From Curtobacterium sp. MCLR17_032 (GTDB lineage: Bacteria; Actinomycetota; Actinomycetes; Actinomycetales; Microbacteriaceae): 64,000 nt of DNA. This document shows, piece after piece, positions 1 to 9,800 of the stretch; the first letter of the stretch is position 1; every line of letters starts with the position of its first letter. Location: contig NZ_CP126268.1 in the NCBI RefSeq assembly GCF_003234795.2, positions 124,001 through 188,000 of the forward strand. The letters run 5' to 3'. The notes beneath the pieces are model-generated. The model was not told the DNA's origin. It searched no databases and saw nothing but the letters and a program-made list of their open reading frames with translations. Position numbers and translations under genes: made by a program.

Positions 1-3000
1 TCGGCAACGGCTACCTGACCTCGTGGGGCACCACCGCCGGTGGCACCGGCGGTGACGGTGCCACGGGCACGCTGACGTCCGGGTCGTTCGCGATCGACCA
101 CGCGCACCTGGCCTTCACGATCGCCGGGGGCCAGCACGCCGACCAGGAAGCCGTGCAGCTCGTCGTCGGCGGGCAGGTCGTCGCCTCCGCCACCGGCACG
201 GACAGCGAGCAGTTCCGCTGGGTGGACTGGGACGTCAGCCGGTGGGCGGGGCAGCAGGCGCAGCTGCGGGTCGTCGACTCGTTGAGCGCCGGCTGGGCGC
301 ACGTGATGGTCGACCAGGTGCTCCTGACGGACGAGCCGGACGGGGTCGCGCAGCGGTTCTCGACGGCGTTCTCCGCGACCGAGGCGGACGCGCTCCGCTG
401 GGGTGACTGGAACGTCAGCTGGCGGATGCCGCAGGCCGGATCGGGCGGCCAGTACATGGACGTCACGAGCGTCCAGGGCAACCCGTACGAGTGGTTCGAG
501 TACCACGGCATGACCCCACGGCTGACGGTGCAGTCGGGCGCGACGATCACCGACGGTGACGGGGAGCCGGTCAGCTTCCCGTTCACGGGCGACCGGTTCG
601 AGATCCGGCAGGGCGACCACGTGTACGGCGTGCACGCACCGGACGAGACCACCTTCACGCGGAGCGGCACCGCGATCGACGCCTCCGCCGGGACCCGGTA
701 CCTCGTGCTCAGTGCGGTGCCGAAGAGCGGGCTGAGCCTCGACGACCTGCAGCGGACCGCGTTCGCCGTGCCACGGAACACCACGATGGACTACTCGTAC
801 GACCCCGCGGCGGGGCAGGTCGAGCAGCGGTGGTCCGTGCAGACTGACACGCTGCAGGGCTCGGACCACGACACCGTGCAGGGCTGGCTGCAGCACCAGT
901 ACGCGGAGTCGACGAACGACCTGCAATTCACCGGTGCGACCTACCCCACCCCGCGCGGCACGATGCAGACCACGATCGGGCACGACGGCTGGACCCTCGA
1001 CTACGCCTTCACCGGCCTCACCCCGACCGGTGCGCCGCCGCAGGGTCAGGACGAACGGGACGTGCTCCGCAAGTACCTGTCCGACTACGCCGAGAAGACC
1101 ACGTACGGCGGCGACACCTACTGGGGCGGCAAGGACGTCCAGCAGCTCGCCGAGTACATGACGGTGGCGCAGCAGATCGGCGACACCGCCGACGAGCAGG
1201 AGCTGCAGGTCACGCTCACGAAGGCCCTCACCGACTGGTACACCTACTCGACGGGGGAGAGCGAGCACTTCTTCGCGACGTACCCGACGTGGAAGGCCCT
1301 GATCGGCTTCGGCGACTCGTACGGGTCGGCGCAGTTCAACGACAACCACTTCCACTACGGGTACTTCGCCGTCGCCACGGCGCTCCTCGGGGCGGTCGAT
1401 CCCGGTTGGGCGAAGCGGTACGAGGGCATGGCCACCCTGGTGACGAAGCAGTACGCCAACTGGGACCGCGACGACGACCGGTTCCCGCACCTGCGCACCT
1501 TCGGCGTGTGGGAGGGGCACTCGAACGCCGGCGGTGTCTCGTCCCCGGGCGGCAACAACCAGGAGTCGTCCTCCGAGGCGATCCAGTCCGAGGCGGGGCT
1601 GTTCCTGCTCGGCACCGTCCTCGGCAACGAGGAGATGCAGGCCACCGGCGCGATGGAGTACGTCACCGAACGTGCCGCGGTCCGCGACTACTACCAGAAC
1701 ACCCACGGCAACCCGGCGTCGAAGGCGTACGACGGCAACGGCGCCTTCCCGGACGCGTACCAGCACGGCCAGGCGGGCATCCTGTTCGACTCCGGCCAGG
1801 CCGAGGCCACGTACTTCTCCGGCGACCCGGCGTGGATCTACGGCATCCAGTGGATGCCGACCGCTCCCTGGTTCGACTACTTCGGCTGGGACCCGGACTT
1901 CTCGAAGGCGATCATGCGGCAGATGATGCAGGCACGCCCGGAGGTCGTCGGGCAGGACGGCGTCGTGGGCGGCAACGCCGCGCACATCCAGATGCTCACC
2001 AAGAAGTGGTGGGGCGTCGGGACCTACGGCACCGACGCGATCGCGCAGGACCGGAACGCCGCCATCGGCGAGCTCGAGGACGCGATCCGCGCCGCCGAGC
2101 GGAACCACCCCGGCTACGTCACGGCGAAGACGGCCGCCAACCCGCTGTACGACCAGGCGACCGGCACGCTCGTCGTCAGCACCGACGCGGACGGCGAGGT
2201 CGTCTTCCCGGCGGAGTACTGGACACCGACGACCCTGCCCGCGTCCCTCGTCCCCACGGAGCTCGACGGGCCGACCGCGGACCGGCAGCCGAAGGACTGG
2301 CCGACGAAGTCGCCGCTCCTGTCGTTCCTGTCCACGGACTACACGGCGGACGAGACGACGATCGACCGGCTGTACTCGGTCGACCTGACCCACTACCGGC
2401 CCGGCACCGACACCGCCCACGCGGCCGCCGTGTTCAGCGACATGGGGGACGCCCTCGGCAACGTCGTGCTCGGCTTCCTCGCCCAGTACGACCCGGACAC
2501 GTACCTCGACATCCACCAGGCGCTCTGGGCGGCGGAGGACCCGGCGGTCACCGGCCAGTCGATGGCCGGACTGGTCTACCACCAGGCCGTGTCGAACCGC
2601 ACGGTGGGCACCGAGGTCACCGACCGGCACACCTCCGACCCGCTCAGCCAGGTGTTCCGCGCGGCGGACGGCACCTACTCGTACGTGCTCGACAACACCG
2701 ACGACGTCCAGCACTCGTACGACGTCTACGACGGCCAGCGGGTCATCGGGCAGATCGCCGTCCCCGCGCACACCCAGATCACGTCCCACCTCGACGCCCA
2801 CCTGGCTGAGATCGTCGTCGACACGGCGGACAGCCCGACGACCCTGGTTCCCGGTTCCACCACGCGGTTCACGGCCACCGGGTACGACCAGTACGGCGCG
2901 ACCATGCCGCTCGACGGACTGACCTGGGACGCCAGCACCGGCAGGATCGCGGCCGACGGCACGTACGAGGCCACGACGCGCGCCGCCAGTGCCACGGTCA

Positions 3001-4841
3001 CTGCCTCGGCCGGGTCGGTCCGCGACACGTACCGGTTCCGGGTCGCGCCGGCTCCCGAGCTCACGTCGATCGCGGTGACGCCCGGGTTCGAGCAGCTGGT
3101 GGTCGGCACGCCGGCCGAGTTCGCGGCCGCCGGCCACGACCAGTACGGCGACCCGATCGACCTGTCCGGTCCGGTCACCTGGGCCACGACCCTGCCGGGA
3201 GGCACGACGGACGCCGGCAGCGTCCGTGCGGCCGGCAGCGGGGCCGGCCACGTGACCGCCACGAGCGGCGGGGTGGAGGGCAGCGCCGTGGTCTCGGCGG
3301 TCGCCACCGTCCCGGACCAAGCGCTCCACGCCACCGCCGTCGCGACGTCGAGCGACGGGGGCAACACCCCGGACAAGGCGCTCGACGGCGACCCGACGAC
3401 CCGGTGGGAGAGCGCGCACGGGCAGGACGCCGTCGACTACACCGTCGACCTCGGCCGCGCGACCGACGTCACCGACGTCGACGTCACGTGGGAGGGCGCC
3501 GCCGCGGCGGAGTACGACCTGCAGGTCGCCGACTCCGCCGACGGCCCCTGGCACACCGTGCGGGACGTGACGAAGACGACGGCGGCAGCCGACCACGTCG
3601 CCGTCGGCAGCACCGCCCGGTTCGTGCGGATGCACGGCCTCCACCGACTCACGCAGTACGGCTACTCGATCTGGTCGTTCGAGGTGCACGGCACCCCGTC
3701 GGTCTCGGCGATCACCCCGTCGACGGTGCTGGTCGGACCTCGTGCCACGCGCCTCCCGGCCGGCGGCAGCACCACGTTGACGGCGTACGCGTTCGACGCG
3801 GACGGCGACGGCGGACCGGTGACGGCAGCAGCCGACACCGACGGTGCGCCGACGTGGACGATCGACGGCGGCGGCTCGGTCGCGGGCGACGGCACCGTCA
3901 CGGCCGCTGCGGCCGACGGTGTCACCGCCACCGTGCACGCCACGCTCGGCGGCGCGTCCGGGCAGGCGACGGTCACGACCGTGGCGGACGGTGACGCCGC
4001 CGACTCCGACCCGGGTGCCGACCCCGGAACGGAGCCCGGCGACGGTGGGCACGCCTCGCGGGACATCGCGGTCGGCAAGCCGGTGACGACGTCCTCCGAC
4101 GAGCGCGGTGACCTGTCCGGTGACCAGGCGGTCGACGGCAGCCGGACCACCCGGTGGGCCAGCCGCGCCTCCGACGACCAGTGGATCGCGGTCGACCTGG
4201 GCGCCGTGGTCCCCGTCGACCGGGTGGAACTCGACTGGGAGGCCGCGTACGCCGACCGCTACCAGGTCCAGGTGCGCTCCACGACCGACGAGGTCTGGCG
4301 CACCGTCGCCACCGAGGACCACGGGGCCGGCGGTACCGCGGTCCACCGGCTCGACGGCGTCCGGGCGCGGTACGTACGGATGCTCGGCGTGCAACGGCAC
4401 ACGGAGTTCGGGTACTCGCTCCACGAGTTCCGCGTGGACTCGACCGAGGGCGCCCCGACCCCCGACCTGGCGCGGAACGCCCCGACGACCTCGTCGGCGG
4501 ACGAAGCGGTCGGTGTCATCGCCCGGAACGCCACGGACGGGGACCCGGGCTCCCGCTGGGCGAGCGGCCACACCGACGACCAGTGGCTGGACGTCGACCT
4601 CGGCTCGGCGGAGCCCCTGCACCGCGCGAGCCTGCAGTGGGAGGACGCGTACGGCTCCGCCTACCGGATCGAGGCGCGGAACAGCGCCGACGACGCCTGG
4701 ACCACGATCGCGACCGTCAGCGCCGGCGACGGCGGGACCGACACGGTCGACCTGTCCGGCACCTGGCGGCACGTGCGCCTCCAGGGCGTGCACCGGGCGA
4801 CCGGGTACGGCTACTCGCTCTTCGCGTTCGAGGTGCGCTGA
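1..4841 (+). CDS. Secreted GH81 endo-beta-1,3-glucanase, multidomain, 5' end outside window
   Basis: The frame is open from nt 3, so the signal peptide and true start lie upstream; at least 1612 codons. Domains in order: a levanase/GH32-associated type beta-sandwich (nt 3-350, starting GNGYLTSWGTT), then a glycosyl hydrolase family 81 catalytic region (about nt 400-2800) with the hallmark DNHFHYGYF (about nt 1341) and GGNNQESSSEA (about nt 1551) that carry the family's catalytic acids. These are followed by two Big-type Ig-like domains (nt 2815-3310), an F5/8-type C (discoidin-like) carbohydrate-binding domain (3325-3690), a third Ig-like domain and a Gly/Asp/Pro linker, and two more F5/8C domains (4060-4440, 4465-4838) each ending in a GYS[LI]-F-F/W-E/R-V pattern. 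Family knowledge: GH81 hydrolyses beta-1,3-glucans such as laminarin, callose or fungal wall glucan. An extracellular fungal or plant glucan degrader is inferred. Confidence 0.9.
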   Translation, partial: GNGYLTSWGTTAGGTGGDGATGTLTSGSFAIDHAHLAFTIAGGQHADQEAVQLVVGGQVVASATGTDSEQFRWVDWDVSRWAGQQAQLRVVDSLSAGWAHVMVDQVLLTDEPDGVAQRFSTAFSATEADALRWGDWNVSWRMPQAGSGGQYMDVTSVQGNPYEWFEYHGMTPRLTVQSGATITDGDGEPVSFPFTGDRFEIRQGDHVYGVHAPDETTFTRSGTAIDASAGTRYLVLSAVPKSGLSLDDLQRTAFAVPRNTTMDYSYDPAAGQVEQRWSVQTDTLQGSDHDTVQGWLQHQYAESTNDLQFTGATYPTPRGTMQTTIGHDGWTLDYAFTGLTPTGAPPQGQDERDVLRKYLSDYAEKTTYGGDTYWGGKDVQQLAEYMTVAQQIGDTADEQELQVTLTKALTDWYTYSTGESEHFFATYPTWKALIGFGDSYGSAQFNDNHFHYGYFAVATALLGAVDPGWAKRYEGMATLVTKQYANWDRDDDRFPHLRTFGVWEGHSNAGGVSSPGGNNQESSSEAIQSEAGLFLLGTVLGNEEMQATGAMEYVTERAAVRDYYQNTHGNPASKAYDGNGAFPDAYQHGQAGILFDSGQAEATYFSGDPAWIYGIQWMPTAPWFDYFGWDPDFSKAIMRQMMQARPEVVGQDGVVGGNAAHIQMLTKKWWGVGTYGTDAIAQDRNAAIGELEDAIRAAERNHPGYVTAKTAANPLYDQATGTLVVSTDADGEVVFPAEYWTPTTLPASLVPTELDGPTADRQPKDWPTKSPLLSFLSTDYTADETTIDRLYSVDLTHYRPGTDTAHAAAVFSDMGDALGNVVLGFLAQYDPDTYLDIHQALWAAEDPAVTGQSMAGLVYHQAVSNRTVGTEVTDRHTSDPLSQVFRAADGTYSYVLDNTDDVQHSYDVYDGQRVIGQIAVPAHTQITSHLDAHLAEIVVDTADSPTTLVPGSTTRFTATGYDQYGATMPLDGLTWDASTGRIAADGTYEATTRAASATVTASAGSVRDTYRFRVAPAPELTSIAVTPGFEQLVVGTPAEFAAAGHDQYGDPIDLSGPVTWATTLPGGTTDAGSVRAAGSGAGHVTATSGGVEGSAVVSAVATVPDQALHATAVATSSDGGNTPDKALDGDPTTRWESAHGQDAVDYTVDLGRATDVTDVDVTWEGAAAAEYDLQVADSADGPWHTVRDVTKTTAAADHVAVGSTARFVRMHGLHRLTQYGYSIWSFEVHGTPSVSAITPSTVLVGPRATRLPAGGSTTLTAYAFDADGDGGPVTAAADTDGAPTWTIDGGGSVAGDGTVTAAAADGVTATVHATLGGASGQATVTTVADGDAADSDPGADPGTEPGDGGHASRDIAVGKPVTTSSDERGDLSGDQAVDGSRTTRWASRASDDQWIAVDLGAVVPVDRVELDWEAAYADRYQVQVRSTTDEVWRTVATEDHGAGGTAVHRLDGVRARYVRMLGVQRHTEFGYSLHEFRVDSTEGAPTPDLARNAPTTSSADEAVGVIARNATDGDPGSRWASGHTDDQWLDVDLGSAEPLHRASLQWEDAYGSAYRIEARNSADDAWTTIATVSAGDGGTDTVDLSGTWRHVRLQGVHRATGYGYSLFAFEVR

Positions 4842-4973
4842 CCCGGGCGGGGACGACCAACGCGTTCTGCGGACAGTTCGGGGCTGGTCGTGGACGGACA
4901 CCGCGCCTCCCAGCTGCGCGGGGCATGCTGACGCCAGTTCGTTGTACCTGTTCGGGTCAGGAGCACGAGCGTT

Positions 4974-5005
4974 GGTGCTGGTGCCTGGTCTCGGGTACCA
5001 GCACC
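4974..5005. terminator. Hairpin between convergent genes
   Basis: Arms GGTGCTGGT (4974-4982) and ACCAGCACC (4997-5005) pair perfectly and extend by three more pairs including one G-T. The hairpin sits between the ends of the GH81 gene and the phosphatase gene, so it can stop both. No long T tract follows. Confidence 0.5.
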
Positions 5006-5019
5006 TGCACGTCGGCTGT

Positions 5020-6183
5020 TCAGGGCGCGTCGCGTGCCAGGACGGTCACGGTGACGTCGTCCTCCGCCTGCTCGGCTGCCCGCAGTCGGACCGTCTCGAG
5101 GAACGCGGCCGTGCTCGGCGCCCGACGGTAGGTCCGCCCGATGTCCGTCAGGGTGTCGATCGTCCCGTCGCCCAGGTCGAGTGCGCCGTCGCTGGCCACG
5201 AGCAGTGCGGCACCCGGTTCGAGCACCAGGGACCCCAGGCGGAAGGGCACCCCCTGCGGGTGCAGGCCGAGCGGCAGGTCCCGCGACCGCCGGATCTCCG
5301 ACGTGCCGTCCGCGTGCAGGTGCACGACGAGCCCGTGCCCGGCGTCCACGAAGTCGAGCCGCCCGGTGCTCGGCGTCAGGCGCGAGTGGAAGAGCGTCGC
5401 GAACGCGGAGGCCCGACCGAGGTCCTCGCTCATCCGCGGCTCGACGGCCCCGACCGCCGCCACCGGGGGCAGGTCCTCGTGCTGTCGGAGCGCGGCCCGC
5501 AGTCCGGCGGCGAGCAGCGCGGCGGGCTGCTCCTTGCCCATGATGTCGGCGAGCGTGAAGGTCACGGCGTCGTCGGCGACCGTCCAGTCGTGGACGTCAC
5601 CGCTGAGGTCGCCGTACGGCACGCTCAGTCCGGCCAGCGTGTAGCCGGGGACGTGGACGGGTGGCGGGGTGAGGGCCTCGACGACCTCGAGCAGCCGGTC
5701 GTGCTGCAGCCCCTTCGCCAGGGCCTGCTCCGTCCACCGCCCCAGGTCGATCAGTGCGGCCTCGTCCTGCGGAGTGAACTCCCGCGGCCGGACGTCCATC
5801 AGGCACAGGCTGCCGATCGTCAGCTCGCCCGGCATGGTCAGGGGGACACCGGCGTAGGAGCGGATGCCGCGGCTGGTGACGCCGGGCAGGTCGGCGGTGC
5901 GCGGGTCGGCGAGCGTGTCCGGCACGACCGTCGGCCCGGGGCGCTGGACGGTGAGCTGGCAGAACGACCACTCGAGCGGCCCGGACGTCGGCTCGCCGGC
6001 CAGGTTCGGCGTCAGCGTGTGCAGCAGGGTGTCGTCGAGCAGGTTGACGTACGCGAACGGGACGTCGAAGACCTCGCGGGCGATGCGGACGATCCGGTCG
6101 AAGCGCTCGGACGGCGCGAGTCCGACGATGTCGAGCGCGGCGACGAGGGCCGCCCGCGCCGAGCGTGAACCGTCGGTGTCCAT
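5020..6183 (-). CDS. GAF-domain / SpoIIE-type (PP2C) serine phosphatase
   Basis: 387 aa. The N-terminal half is a GAF domain (FDRIVRIAREVFDVPFAYVNLLD, then a SxGIRSYAGVPL-type core) like those fused to signalling output domains. The C-terminal half is a PP2C/SpoIIE fold with metal-site-like signatures YGDLSGDVHDW, LADIMGKEQPAALL, VDAGHG and VASDGALDLGDG. Known SpoIIE/RsbU-like enzymes dephosphorylate anti-sigma antagonist proteins; the partner here is unknown and no anti-sigma gene is next door. I chose ATG 6183 because GGGGGAG lies about 6 nt upstream; an in-frame GTG at 6198 overlaps that ribosome-binding site. The protein is probably cytosolic, with no membrane segment. It may sense a small ligand or redox cue through GAF. 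Confidence 0.85.
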   Translation of the reverse strand: MDTDGSRSARAALVAALDIVGLAPSERFDRIVRIAREVFDVPFAYVNLLDDTLLHTLTPNLAGEPTSGPLEWSFCQLTVQRPGPTVVPDTLADPRTADLPGVTSRGIRSYAGVPLTMPGELTIGSLCLMDVRPREFTPQDEAALIDLGRWTEQALAKGLQHDRLLEVVEALTPPPVHVPGYTLAGLSVPYGDLSGDVHDWTVADDAVTFTLADIMGKEQPAALLAAGLRAALRQHEDLPPVAAVGAVEPRMSEDLGRASAFATLFHSRLTPSTGRLDFVDAGHGLVVHLHADGTSEIRRSRDLPLGLHPQGVPFRLGSLVLEPGAALLVASDGALDLGDGTIDTLTDIGRTYRRAPSTAAFLETVRLRAAEQAEDDVTVTVLARDAP

Positions 6184-6245
6184 GCGCTCTCCCCCCACAG
6201 ATCGGTCCTCGGCATCCTCCCACGACGGGCGGCGCGGCTGTCAGG

Positions 6246-6731
6246 TCAGGCGTCCCCCTGGACGACGTCCGCGCCCGTGTCCACCGGACCGAGGGCGTCG
6301 AGGACCCGGTGCGAGACGGCCCGCAGGGTGTCCGCGTCACCGGCCACGGGCCTCCAGAACAGCTGTTCCAGCGCCGCCGTGTGGGCCCGGATGCCGGCGA
6401 GGACCGCGCGCCGACCGTCCGGGGTCATCACGATCCAGCTGCCGCGGCCGTCGGAGGGGCAGTCGGCACGCGCGACCAGCCCCCGGGAGACCATGCGGGT
6501 GACCTGGTGGCTGACGCGGGACTTCTCCCAGCCGATCCCGGCGGCCATGTCGCGGACGCGCAGCCGGTGGTCGGGGTCGCGGTGCAGGCCGATCAGGATC
6601 TCGAACTCGGGGATGGAGATGCCGGCGTCCCGCTGCACGGCCACGTCCAGCGCCCGGTCCAGCCCGCGCCAGACGTCGTGGAACGCGTCCCACGTGGCCC
6701 AGTCGTGGCCGTCAGCGCCGTGCTCCACCAT
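6246..6731 (-). CDS. MarR-family transcriptional regulator
   Basis: 161 aa. A winged-helix MarR core is visible: FEILIGLHRDPDHRLRVRDMAAGIGWEKSRVSHQVTRM, with the recognition helix ending SRVSHQVTRM and the wing region ADCPSDGRGSWIVMTPDG. It is divergent from the PutA-like gene at 6850 with 118 bp between them, so it may control itself and that gene (inference). The start ATG at 6731 lies 6 nt after a TACGCT box, so the message may be leaderless. The downstream end is close to the start of the phosphatase gene on the same strand. The ligand is unknown. Confidence 0.88.
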   Translation of the reverse strand: MVEHGADGHDWATWDAFHDVWRGLDRALDVAVQRDAGISIPEFEILIGLHRDPDHRLRVRDMAAGIGWEKSRVSHQVTRMVSRGLVARADCPSDGRGSWIVMTPDGRRAVLAGIRAHTAALEQLFWRPVAGDADTLRAVSHRVLDALGPVDTGADVVQGDA

Positions 6732-6737
6732 CCGGCC

Positions 6738-6743
6738 AGCGTA
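6738..6743 (-). promoter_or_regulatory. Leaderless-type -10 box of marR-like gene
   Basis: TACGCT on the minus strand followed by 6 nt and ATG 6731; no Shine-Dalgarno sequence is present. Confidence 0.5.
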
Positions 6744-6836
6744 TCCGTGAGCACAGCTCGTCGGCCCGGGATCATCCGTTCGGCTGACTCCTGGACGGCA
6801 CACGGCCGCCTCCGAGGAGACGTCGGGGGAGCGGCC

Positions 6837-6842
6837 TACGAT
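6837..6842 (+). promoter_or_regulatory. Leaderless-type -10 box of putA-like gene
   Basis: TACGAT followed by 7 nt and ATG 6850. No Shine-Dalgarno sequence lies between, so transcription probably starts at or next to the A of the start codon. Confidence 0.55.
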
Positions 6843-6849
6843 CGAGTCC

Positions 6850-9800
6850 ATGCCGCCCGCACGCCTCCAGGACTGCACCGACGACGCATCTGCCCTCGTC
6901 GGCCGCTGGCTGGACGCCTCCCGCGGGGTGAAGCCCGACGCCCGAGCGGCCCGGCTCGCCGAGGTCCTGCGTGACGAGCGCGGCCTCGACTTCGCCCGCG
7001 GGTTCATCGACAAGGTGATCCGACCCGACGACCCGAAGGTCGCCGCCCGCAACCTCGAGAAGGCCAGCCGGGACGTGCCGGACTTCCTCGCCTGGTACCT
7101 CCGCGGCGCTGTCACCGTCGGTGGGGGCTTCGCGACGATGGCGCCGTGGGCGGTCATCCCGTCCGCGCGGCGGGTGCTCCGCCGACTCGCCGGACACCTG
7201 GTGGTCGACGCCCCGTCGGCCCGGCTCGGCTCCGCGCTCGGCAAACTCACCGGCACGGGCACCCGCCTCGACGTCCTGCCCCTCGGCCCGACCGTGTCCG
7301 GTCCCGCCGAGAGCGACCGTCGACTGGCGTGGACCACCGACCTGGTCGGACGCGACGACGTGCCCGCGGTGTCCTTCGCGGTGGCGGACGTCGTCCCGCC
7401 CACGTCGCCGTGGTCGCTCGAGGACGCCACGGCGCAGGCGGTCGACCGGCTCGTCCCGGTGTTCCGCGCAGCCGTCGCCGGGGGCACCACCGTCACGCTG
7501 CTCGTCGACGGCCCGCACGACCTCGACCTGACCGTCGCGGTGTTCCGGACGCTGCTCGACACGGACGAGTTCGCCCACACGACCGCCGGCATCACGCTGC
7601 CCGCGTCGCTGCCGGACAGCCTCGGCGTCCTGGCGTCCCTGACCGACTGGGCGACCGCGCGACGGTTCCGCGGCGGCGCACCCATCCGGGTCCGGCTCGT
7701 CGACGGCGCCCACCTGGCCGAGGAACGCGCCGACGCCCTCGTGCACGCCCGCCCCTCGGCCCTCTTCGCCACCCGCCAGCAGATCGACACCGCACTCCTG
7801 CGCCTGCTCGACGCCGCGCTCACGCCGGAGCACACCGACGCCGTCCGGATCGCGCTCGCCGGACTCGACCCCGTCCTGCTCGCAGCCGCCCGCGTGCTCG
7901 CCGACCGTCGTGGGGTGACCGACGCGCTCGAGGTCGAGATGCTCCTCGGCATGACGGGCACCGTCCTCGACGCCGTCCGCGCCGACGTCGGCACGGTCAC
8001 CCTCCTCACCCCCGTCGTGCACCCCGACCAGTTCGACGCCGCGATCCCGTACCTCGCCCGCCGGTTGCGCGAGGGTGCAGCAGCGTCGCCGTCCCCCTCG
8101 GGCGGCAGCGACGACGACCGAGCCGCAGCCGTGCAGCGCGGACACGACCGGCTCGTGGCCGCAGTCGCCGCGCTCGACGAACCCGCGCCGGTCACCCTCC
8201 GCGTCCAGGACCGCCGAGCACCCCTCGGCGCCCCCGAGATCCGCGCCGTGCACCCGCCCGCCGTCGACACCGACGCCGGGGTGGACGCGAACCGGCAGTG
8301 GGCCGCCGACCTGCTCCGCCGCGTGCCCCGCTCGCAGCTCGGCACCGCCACCATCCGCGGTGCCCGCGTCACCGACCGTCCCCGCCTCGAACGCACCATC
8401 GCCCGCACCGCGCAGGCCGGCGTCAACTGGGGTCGGCAGGACCCGCAGGACCGCGCCGAACTGCTCGACCTCGTCGCGCACGAGCTCGAGGTCCGCCGTG
8501 CGGACCTGGTCGAGGTCGTCGTCGCCGAGACCGCGACGACCCTGACCGAGGCGGACCGCCAGGTCAGCGGTGCCGTCGACGCCGCCCACCACGCCGCCGA
8601 CCGGGCACGTCACCTGGTCGACGTCGTGGGAGCCACCTTCGTCCCGCCACGACTGACGGTCGTCGTCGCCCCGTGGAACTCACCGCTGACCACCCCGGCG
8701 GACGGCGTGCTCTCGGCGCTCGCCGCCGGCAGCGGGGTCGTCCTCAAGCCGTCCCCGCTCGCCAAGCGGTCCGGTGCGGTGCTCGCCGACGTCCTCTGGA
8801 GCGCCGGCGTCCCGCACTCGCTGCTCCAGCTCGTCGACCTCGACGTCAGCGAACTCGGCCGCGACCTGGTGGCCCACCCCGCCGTCGACCGGGTGCTGCT
8901 CACCGGCTCGCCCGACACCGCCCGGTCGTTCCGGTGGTGGCGGGCCGGCCTGCCCCTCCTCGCCGACACCGGAGCGGTCTCGGCCGCCGTCGTCACCCCC
9001 GCGGCCGACGTCGACCAGGCCGTCCGCGACGTCGTCGCCTCGGCGTTCACCCAGTCCGGGCAGGCCGGCGCGGCGATCTCACTCGTCGTGCTCGTCGGCT
9101 CGGTCGGCGAGGACGGTGCCGACAGCCGCTTCCTCCGCCAGCTCGCCGACGCAACCCGAGCACTCCGGGTCGCGTGGCCGACCGACCCCGCGGCGCAGCT
9201 CGGGCCGCTGGTCGTCGAGCCGACCGGCGCCGCACGCGCCGCCCTGACCGAGCTGGCACCGGGCGAGTCCTGGCTCGTCGAACCGCGGCCGCTCGACGAG
9301 TCCGGCCGGCTCTGGTCCCCGGGCGTCCGCGTCGGGGTCCGTCCCGGCAGCGCGTCCACTCACCCGGAGGCCGGCGTCCCGGTCCTCGGGGTGGTGCAGG
9401 TCGAGACGCTCGAGCAGGCGATCGCGCTCCAGAACGGCGGCGACCACGGGTTGGTCGAGGCGCTGCACACCCTCGACGTCGACGAGGTCGCCCGCTGGAC
9501 CGACCAGGTCGCCGCCGGCACCCTCGTGGTGAACCGGGCCACCACGGACACGACCGTCGTCCGGCAGCCCGCCGGCGGCTGGGGGAGCTCCGCGGTCGGC
9601 GCCGGGGCCAAGCGTGGCGGCCCCGACTCGGTCGCGATGCTCGGGCACTGGGAACCCGTCCCGCGCACCGTGCACAAGAGCATCCAGCTGCACGGGTTGC
9701 CGCCGCGGGTCACCGCGCTCATCGAGGCGTCCCGCAGCGGGCTGTCCTTCGAGGAGTTCGACCAGGTCCGTGCCGGCGCCACCAGCGACGCCCAGGCACG

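Noticed and set aside
6246..8613. Minus-strand open frames of 726 and 613 codons
   Set aside because: Antisense shadows of the PutA-like gene; only the last 161 codons of the first (MarR) are real.
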